A stretch of 16,715 nt of DNA, from NCBI GenBank assembly GCA_046160725.1, contig JBJXHB010000408.1, positions 1 through 16,715 on the forward strand. The letters run 5' to 3'. Origin of the DNA: JBJXHB01 sp046160725. GTDB lineage: Bacteria > Pseudomonadota > Gammaproteobacteria > Burkholderiales > Burkholderiaceae_C. The notes below the pieces were generated by a model, which did not search any database, was not told the DNA's origin, and worked only from the letters and a program-made list of their open reading frames with translations. Below are positions 12,110-16,715 of the stretch, in pieces (the first letter of the stretch is position 1; each line of letters starts with the position of its first letter). The position numbers were made by a program, and so were the translations under genes.

Positions 12110-14110
12110 TTAGCGGCTCAGAGCCTCGATCTGCTCGTTGAGCTCCAGCCAGCGCTCCTCCAGCATCGCCACCTCGGCGGCAATGTGGTTCAGCCGCCGG
12201 CCGGCATCGGCAATGGCCGCGCCGTCCAGCGTGGCGCCCGAGAGTTGCCGCTCGATCTCGGCCCGCTCGCGGGCCAGGCCCTCCAGCCGCTTGTCGATGC
12301 CAGACACCTCCACCCGCAACGGCCGGGTGCGGTTGGCCAGATCGGCCCGGGCCTGGGCCGATGCGCGCCGGTCGTCGCGTCGCTGGCCGCCGGCGGCTGC
12401 CGTAGGTGCAGGGGCCGGGCTGGCGGCGACCGGTGTGGCCGCAGCCGCCGCAGCGGGCGCCCATGCGGTGGTCCTCGGCAAGGGCGGCGGCTCGCCGCCC
12501 CGCGCGTTGGCGCGGGCCACGTCCAGCAGCCAGCGCTGGTAGTCGTCCAGGTCGCCGTCGAACGGATGCACGCCGGCGCGTGCCACCAGCCAGAACTCGT
12601 CGCAGACCTCGCGCAGCAGGGCCCGGTCATGGCTGACCAGCATCACCGTGCCCTCGAACTCGTTGAGCGCGATCGACAACGCCTCGCGGGTGGCCAGGTC
12701 GAGGTGATTGGTCGGCTCGTCCAGCAGCAGCAGGTTGGGCCGCTGCCAGACGATGGTCGCCAGGACCAGCCGCGCGCGCTCGCCGCCGGACAGCGTGTGC
12801 ACCGGCTGATGGACCATGTCGCCAGCGAAGCGGAAGGCGCCGAGGAAGTCGCGCAGTTCCTGCTCGCGCGTGCTGGGCGCCACCTCGCGCGCAAGGCGCG
12901 TCATGCGCTGCAGCGCGGTGTCGTCCGGCGCCAGCAGGTCCAGCTCCTGCTGGGCGAAGTAGCCGATGGTCAGGCCCTTGCCCTCGGTCAGCGTGCCGGC
13001 CAGCGGCGCGATCTGGCGCGAGATGGTCTTGACCAGGGTGGACTTGCCCTGGCCGTTGGCCCCCAGGATGCCGATGCGCTGTCCGGACAGCACGATGCGC
13101 TCGACACCCGGCAGGATGACGACCTCGGTGCCGTCGTCGGTGTGATAGCCGCAGCGCAGGTCCTGCATCACCAGCATCGGGTTCGGCAGGCTGGCCGGCT
13201 CGCGGAACTCAAAGTCGAAGTCGCCGGCCGTCATGACCGGCGCCAGCCGCTCCATGCGCGCCAGGGCCTTTACTCGGCTTTGTGCCTGACGGGCCTTGGA
13301 GGCCTTGGCCTTGAAGCGGTCGATGAAACGCTGCAGATGGGCGACGCGCTCCTGTTGGCGCGAGAACGCGGCCTGGGCCAGCAACATGCGCTCCGCCCGG
13401 GCCTCCTCGTAGGCGGTGTAGTTGCCGGTGTAGCGGGTCAGCGTGGCTTGCTCCAGGTGCAGCGTCACGCCGGTGATCGCGTCCAGAAACTCCCGGTCGT
13501 GGCTGATCACGATCATCAGCCCGCCGTAGCGTTTGAGCCAGCCCTCCAGCCAGACCAGGGCATCCAGATCCAGGTGGTTGGTCGGTTCATCCAGCAGCAG
13601 CACGTCGGACGGGCACATCAGCGCCCGCGCCAGCTGCAGCCGCATGCGCCAGCCGCCGGAGAACTGGTTGACCGGCGCAGACAACGCGTCGACCTTGAAG
13701 CCCAGGCCCAGCAGCAAGGCCTGGGCGCGGGCCCGGGCATCGAAGGCGCCGGCCTGCTCCAGGCCCAGATGCGCGTCGCCGATGGCATGGCCGTCGCCGC
13801 TGGTCTCGGCCTCGGCCAGCTGGGCCTGGGCCTGCTGCAGCGGGACATCGCCCTCGAGCACGAAGTCGGTGGCGGCCAGGGCGGTCTCCGGCATGTCCTG
13901 AGCCACCTCGCTGAAACGCCAGCGCGGCGGCATCTCGACGTCGCCGATGTCGGCGTGCAGGCGCCCGGCCAGCAACGAGAACAGCGATGACTTGCCCTCG
14001 CCGTTGCGCCCGACCAGGCCCACCTTCTCGCCCAGATGCAGGCTGACGCTCGCACCCTGCAGCACCACCTTCAGGCCGCGGCGCAGCGTGACGTTCTTGA
14101 ACTGGATCAT
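12110..14110 (-). CDS. ABC-F family ATP-binding protein (YheS/Uup-like)
   Basis: The 666-residue protein has two ABC ATPase domains and no membrane domain, the ABC-F layout. Domain 1 has Walker A GRNGEGKSS (34-42), signature FSGGWRMR (150-157) and Walker B LLLDEPTNHLDLD (171-183). Domain 2 has Walker A GANGQGKST (350-358), signature LSGGERAR (440-447) and Walker B LLLLDEPTNHLDLA (460-473). Between them is a charged linker with AKASKARQAQSRVKALARM (269-286), the arm that contacts tRNA in ribosome-bound relatives. A Pro/Ala-rich stretch (about 550-575) then leads to a C-terminal coiled-coil. Known members rescue or regulate stalled ribosomes; a resistance role is not suggested. Start ATG 14110 (MIQFKNVTLRRG) fits the family. 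The longer ATG 14146 overlaps prmB. It follows prmB by 10 bp. Confidence 0.93.
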   Translation of the reverse strand: MIQFKNVTLRRGLKVVLQGASVSLHLGEKVGLVGRNGEGKSSLFSLLAGRLHADIGDVEMPPRWRFSEVAQDMPETALAATDFVLEGDVPLQQAQAQLAEAETSGDGHAIGDAHLGLEQAGAFDARARAQALLLGLGFKVDALSAPVNQFSGGWRMRLQLARALMCPSDVLLLDEPTNHLDLDALVWLEGWLKRYGGLMIVISHDREFLDAITGVTLHLEQATLTRYTGNYTAYEEARAERMLLAQAAFSRQQERVAHLQRFIDRFKAKASKARQAQSRVKALARMERLAPVMTAGDFDFEFREPASLPNPMLVMQDLRCGYHTDDGTEVVILPGVERIVLSGQRIGILGANGQGKSTLVKTISRQIAPLAGTLTEGKGLTIGYFAQQELDLLAPDDTALQRMTRLAREVAPSTREQELRDFLGAFRFAGDMVHQPVHTLSGGERARLVLATIVWQRPNLLLLDEPTNHLDLATREALSIALNEFEGTVMLVSHDRALLREVCDEFWLVARAGVHPFDGDLDDYQRWLLDVARANARGGEPPPLPRTTAWAPAAAAAATPVAASPAPAPTAAAGGQRRDDRRASAQARADLANRTRPLRVEVSGIDKRLEGLARERAEIERQLSGATLDGAAIADAGRRLNHIAAEVAMLEERWLELNEQIEALSR

Positions 14111-14120
14111 GATCGTTGGT

Positions 14121-14993
14121 TCAGGCGCCGGGCGCCCAGGATTCACGGGTCAGCAGCAGGACCTGGTCGTCGCCCGCGCTGGTGGACAGCCAGACCGGGT
14201 TCAGGCCGGGAAAGGCGGCCTCGAAGTGCTGGCGCTCATGACCGATCTCCAGCACCAGCACGCCGCGTTCGGTCAGGGCGGCCGGCGCGTCGGCCAGCAG
14301 GTCGCGGATGAAGTCCATGCCATCGCTGCCGCCGGCCAGGGCCAGCGCCGGCTCTGCGCGGTATTCGGCCGGCAGGGCGGCCATGGAATGGGCGTTGACG
14401 TAGGGTGGGTTGCACAGGATGAGGTCGTAGCGCCGGCCTGCGACTGCGGCCAGGCCATCGCCCCGGTGCAGCGCAATGCGTCCGCCCAGTTGATGGCGAT
14501 GCAGGTTCAGCGCCGCCACCGCCAGCGCATCGCTGCTGAGGTCGGCGGCATCCACCCGGACCTGCGGCCAGGCCATGGCGGCCAGGACGGCCAGTGCCGC
14601 ACTGCCGCAGCACAGGTCCAACACGTCCTGGGTGTGCTCGTCCAGCCACGCATCGAGCGTGCCGTCGGCCAGCGGCTCTGCGATCAGCGACCGCGGCACA
14701 ATCACCCGCTCGTCGACGGTGAAGGGCACGCCCTGCAGCCAGGCCTCGCCGGTCAGGTAGGCCGCCGGACGGCGGCTGGTAACGCGCTCGGCGATCAAGC
14801 TGTCCACGGCGTCGCGTTGGGCCGCGCCGACCGCGTCGCCGGCGTGATCGTCCAGGCCGTCCAAGGGCAGGCCGAGGCGCCACAGCACCAGCCATGCCGC
14901 TTCGTCGAAGGCGTTGGCGGTGCCATGCCCAAACGAAACGCCCGCCATTTCCAGGCGGGCGCTTGCGGCGTCGATCAACTGCTGCAGGGTCAT
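14121..14993 (-). CDS. prmB: PrmB, ribosomal protein L3 N5-glutamine methyltransferase
   Basis: The roughly 290-residue SAM-dependent methyltransferase belongs to the PrmB/HemK group. It has RRPAAYLTGEAWLQGVPFTVDERVIVPRSLIAEPL (the HemK/PrmB region), a SAM-binding motif I variant LDLCCGSAALAVLAA, a motif with DAADLSSDALAVAALN, and the catalytic ILCNPPYVN (NPPY). PrmB modifies a glutamine of ribosomal protein L3; the IVPRS/CCGSA forms fit PrmB rather than PrmC. I start at ATG 14993 (MTLQQLIDAA). ATG 15029 (12 more residues) has AGGG about 5 nt upstream and is a real alternative. It is followed within 10 bp by the ABC-F gene and preceded by the pilU-like gene. Confidence 0.92.
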   Translation of the reverse strand: MTLQQLIDAASARLEMAGVSFGHGTANAFDEAAWLVLWRLGLPLDGLDDHAGDAVGAAQRDAVDSLIAERVTSRRPAAYLTGEAWLQGVPFTVDERVIVPRSLIAEPLADGTLDAWLDEHTQDVLDLCCGSAALAVLAAMAWPQVRVDAADLSSDALAVAALNLHRHQLGGRIALHRGDGLAAVAGRRYDLILCNPPYVNAHSMAALPAEYRAEPALALAGGSDGMDFIRDLLADAPAALTERGVLVLEIGHERQHFEAAFPGLNPVWLSTSAGDDQVLLLTRESWAPGA

Positions 14994-15003
14994 CGTCGGT
15001 GGC

Positions 15004-15093
15004 TCATGGCCGTGGCCCAGCGCCGCCATGACCGCCCTGGCAGTGGTGGCAGGCCATTGCTGCCAGCGTCGTGCGGAACATCGTCGCGGTCAT
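15004..15093 (-). CDS. Small ORF of 29 residues between the pilU-like gene and prmB (doubtful)
   Basis: The ATG at 15093 overlaps the TGA of the pilU-like gene as ATGA. The frame begins MTATMFRTTLAAMACHHCQ, and the TGA at 15006-15004 overlaps a short ATG. The peptide contains a CHHC group. Overlap with prmB from 15029 (alternative start) cannot be excluded. No family is recognised. It may be a chance frame, or a remnant of a gene that stood here. Confidence 0.2.
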   Translation of the reverse strand: MTATMFRTTLAAMACHHCQGGHGGAGPRP

Positions 15094-16304
15094 CGGGTGG
15101 CGGTGATCGGCGGCAGCCCGGCCAGGCCGGCCAGTGCGGCCAGCTTGCGCGTGCCTTCGGGCCAGACGTCGACCGTGAAGTCGGCATAAGTGCCGACGTC
15201 GGGCTCATCGCTCTTGGTGGCCGTCCGGGCCACGGCCTGGGCGGGTTCGTTCTGCAGCCGCCACATCAGGTTGGTCGGCGAGTCAGCAAAGGCCAGGCCC
15301 TCGTCACGCGACACCACGTCCAGGTTGATCAGCCGTGCGATGTCGTGCTCGAAGGTCTGCGAGCCGTCGGCCAGCGACTTCTCCATGGCCTCCTTGACGC
15401 CCGGGAAGTCGCCCTTCTCGATCATCTCCTGCACCAGCTTTGTATTGAGCAGAATCTCCATGGCCGGGACGCGGCCGCCGGTGTTGGCGCGCAGCAGGCG
15501 CTGGGACAGGACCGCGCGCAGCCCGGCGCCAAGGTCGCCCAGCAGCACCGGGCGCTGCTCAGGCGTGTAGAACGACAGGATCCGTCCCAGGGCGTGGTAG
15601 CTGTTGTTGGCATGCATGGTGGCCACCACCAGGTGGCCGGACAGGGCATAGGACAAGGCCGAGGTCATGGTCTCGCGGTCGCGGATCTCGCCGATCAGGA
15701 TGCAGTCCGGCGCCTGCCGCATCGCGTTGCGCAAGGCGATCTGCAGGCTCTCAGTGTCGCGGCCGACCTCGCGCTGATTGACCACCGACTTCTTGCTGGA
15801 GAACAGGAACTCGATCGGGTCCTCGATGGTGAGGATGTGTCCGGTGATGTTGCGGTTGCGCCACTCGAGCATCGACGCCATGGTCGAGCTCTTGCCGGTG
15901 CCGGTGGCGCCCACCATCAGCACCAGGCCGCGTTTCTCCAAAATCAGCGAGCCGAGCACCTCAGGCAGGTTCAGGGACTCCAGCGTCGGAATCACATGCG
16001 GAATGTGCCGGAACACCGCGGCGATGCTGCCGCGTTGCTTGAAGGCCGACAGGCGGAAGCTGCCGACGCGGTCCAGGCCGACGGCCACGTTCAGCTCGCC
16101 GGTGTCGTCCACCTCCTCCAGCTGGCGTGGCGTCAGCAGCTCGGCCAGCAGTTGGCGCGGCTGCTGCGGCGTGAGGATCTGGTCCGACAGCTGCAACACC
16201 TGGCCGTGGATCTTGATCAGGATCGGCATGTTGGCCGACAGGAACACGTCCGACGCGGACTTCTCCGCCATCAGGCGCAGCACCTTTTCCATGTTGCCGC
16301 TCAT
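15090..16304 (-). CDS. pilU: PilT/PilU-family type IV pilus ATPase, PilU-like
   Basis: The 404-residue secretion-type ATPase powers pilus retraction together with PilT in known systems. It has Walker A GATGTGKSS (132-140), an acidic Asp-box TIEDPIEF (159-166), Walker B ILIGEIRD (202-209) and the His-box ATMHANN (228-234). The N-terminal LMAEKSASDVFLSANMPILIKIHGQV is the PilT/PilU N-domain. The C-terminal tail (about residues 355-404) is longer than in PilT, typical of PilU-type proteins. PilT itself is not in the window, so the exact paralogue assignment is moderately sure. ATG 16304 (MSGNMEK) is chosen because AGGGG lies 6 nt upstream. ATG 16325 sits before that site. dapD lies upstream in the same direction across a 24-bp palindrome. 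Confidence 0.88.
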   Translation of the reverse strand: MSGNMEKVLRLMAEKSASDVFLSANMPILIKIHGQVLQLSDQILTPQQPRQLLAELLTPRQLEEVDDTGELNVAVGLDRVGSFRLSAFKQRGSIAAVFRHIPHVIPTLESLNLPEVLGSLILEKRGLVLMVGATGTGKSSTMASMLEWRNRNITGHILTIEDPIEFLFSSKKSVVNQREVGRDTESLQIALRNAMRQAPDCILIGEIRDRETMTSALSYALSGHLVVATMHANNSYHALGRILSFYTPEQRPVLLGDLGAGLRAVLSQRLLRANTGGRVPAMEILLNTKLVQEMIEKGDFPGVKEAMEKSLADGSQTFEHDIARLINLDVVSRDEGLAFADSPTNLMWRLQNEPAQAVARTATKSDEPDVGTYADFTVDVWPEGTRKLAALAGLAGLPPITATR

Positions 16305-16326
16305 CGTGATCCCCTTGCAGGTCAAC

Positions 16327-16350
16327 GGCCCGGCCGCCGGCGGCCGGGCC
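16327..16350. terminator. Perfect 24-bp GC palindrome between dapD and the pilU-like gene
   Basis: GGCCCGGCCGCC (16327-16338) is followed directly by its exact reverse complement (to 16350), 6 bp after the dapD stop and 23 bp before ATG 16304. It would make a very stable hairpin in the transcript. There is no T-tract, so it may be a processing or partial terminator, or a protein-binding palindrome. Confidence 0.45.
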
Positions 16351-16355
16351 TGGGT

Positions 16356-16715
16356 TCAGGTCCGCAACAGCTCATTGATGCTGGTCTTGGCGCGGGTCTC
16401 GGCCGTCACGCGCTTGACGATGACCGCGCAGTACAGGATGTGGCTGCCATCGACCGCCGGCATGGAGCCGCTGACCACCACCGAGCCCGCTGGTACCCGC
16501 CCGTAGCCCACCTCGCCCGTCATGCGGTTGTAGATCTTGGTGCTCTGGCCGATGTAGACACCCATGCTGATGACCGAGTTCTCCTCGACGATCACGCCTT
16601 CGACGATCTCGCTGCGCGCGCCGATGAAGCAGTTGTCCTCGATGATGGTCGGGTTGGCCTGCAGCGGCTCCAGCACGCCGCCGATGCCCACGCCACCGGA
16701 CAGGTGCACGTTGCG
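16356..16715 (-). CDS. dapD: DapD, tetrahydrodipicolinate N-succinyltransferase, C-terminal part (partial)
   Basis: The frame enters from the right edge and shows about 119 C-terminal residues. RNVHLSGGVGIGGVLEPL, PTIIEDNCFIGARSEIVEGV, VISMGVYIGQSTKIYNR, VPAGSVVVSGSMP and the end CAVIVKRV, INELLRT match DapD closely. The hexapeptide-repeat pattern of the left-handed beta-helix is visible. The enzyme transfers succinyl from succinyl-CoA to tetrahydrodipicolinate in lysine/diaminopimelate synthesis. The 5' end is outside the window. The window's first codon on this strand reads Arg-Asn. Confidence 0.95.
   Translation of the reverse strand, partial: RNVHLSGGVGIGGVLEPLQANPTIIEDNCFIGARSEIVEGVIVEENSVISMGVYIGQSTKIYNRMTGEVGYGRVPAGSVVVSGSMPAVDGSHILYCAVIVKRVTAETRAKTSINELLRT

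Noticed and set aside
10207..12141. 644-residue plus-strand open frame over the DUF4197 and phytase-domain genes
   Set aside because: Antisense shadow; the opposite strand has clear signal peptides, domain motifs and a PEP-CTERM end.
12185..13990. 601-residue plus-strand open frame over the ABC-F gene
   Set aside because: Antisense of two intact ATPase domains with all Walker and signature motifs.

Overview
The window is high-GC DNA that fits a member of the Burkholderiales, most likely the Leptothrix/Rubrivivax/Sphaerotilaceae-Comamonadaceae side. This rests on gene content: an ImuB-type Y-family polymerase end, a pilU-like ATPase next to dapD, a PEP-CTERM exported protein, and paired half-size CHR transporters. 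The organism is an inference; there is no rRNA gene here. Coding density is very high and no gene-free stretch reaches 300 bases. No tRNA, insertion sequence, prophage or CRISPR array was seen.

Layout, left to right. (1) The last ~114 codons of imuB (plus strand) enter from the left edge. (2) A minus-strand operon reads from about 3812 down to 395: a D-2-hydroxyacid dehydrogenase, an MFS transporter (GTG start overlapping the previous stop), and two half-size chromate-family (CHR) transporters. (3) A divergent plus-strand DUF1993 gene follows (3928-4437) and converges on a minus-strand pair of small unrecognised genes (4480-4866 and 4987-5424). I read these two as diverged paralogues. They are separated by two copies of a 62-bp tandem repeat, which creates two 21-codon mini-ORFs linked to their neighbours by ATGA stop/start overlaps. 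(4) A membrane-anchored penicillin-acylase-family hydrolase (5577-8012) converges on lexA (8026-8703). (5) lexA and a divergent L-asparaginase gene share an 82-bp promoter region holding two side-by-side SOS boxes. (6) The minus strand then carries a DUF4197 protein with a Tat-like signal, an esterase-like-phytase-domain protein with a PEP-CTERM anchor and a possible Pho box, an ABC-F ATPase, prmB, a pilU-like ATPase and the 3' part of dapD, which runs off the right edge.

How the genes fit together. lexA and the imuB end are both SOS genes in many proteobacteria but lie 8 kb apart, and the imuB promoter is outside the window. dapD, pilU and prmB form a compact minus-strand block. From memory, related genomes often carry dapE between pilU and prmB; here only about 100 bp lie there. 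The most unusual local structure is the repeat-plus-mini-ORF junction at 4857-4990. Other points worth a second look are the double SOS box facing an asparaginase gene, the candidate Pho box and a run of ten C upstream of the phytase-domain gene, and a perfect 24-bp palindrome between dapD and pilU.
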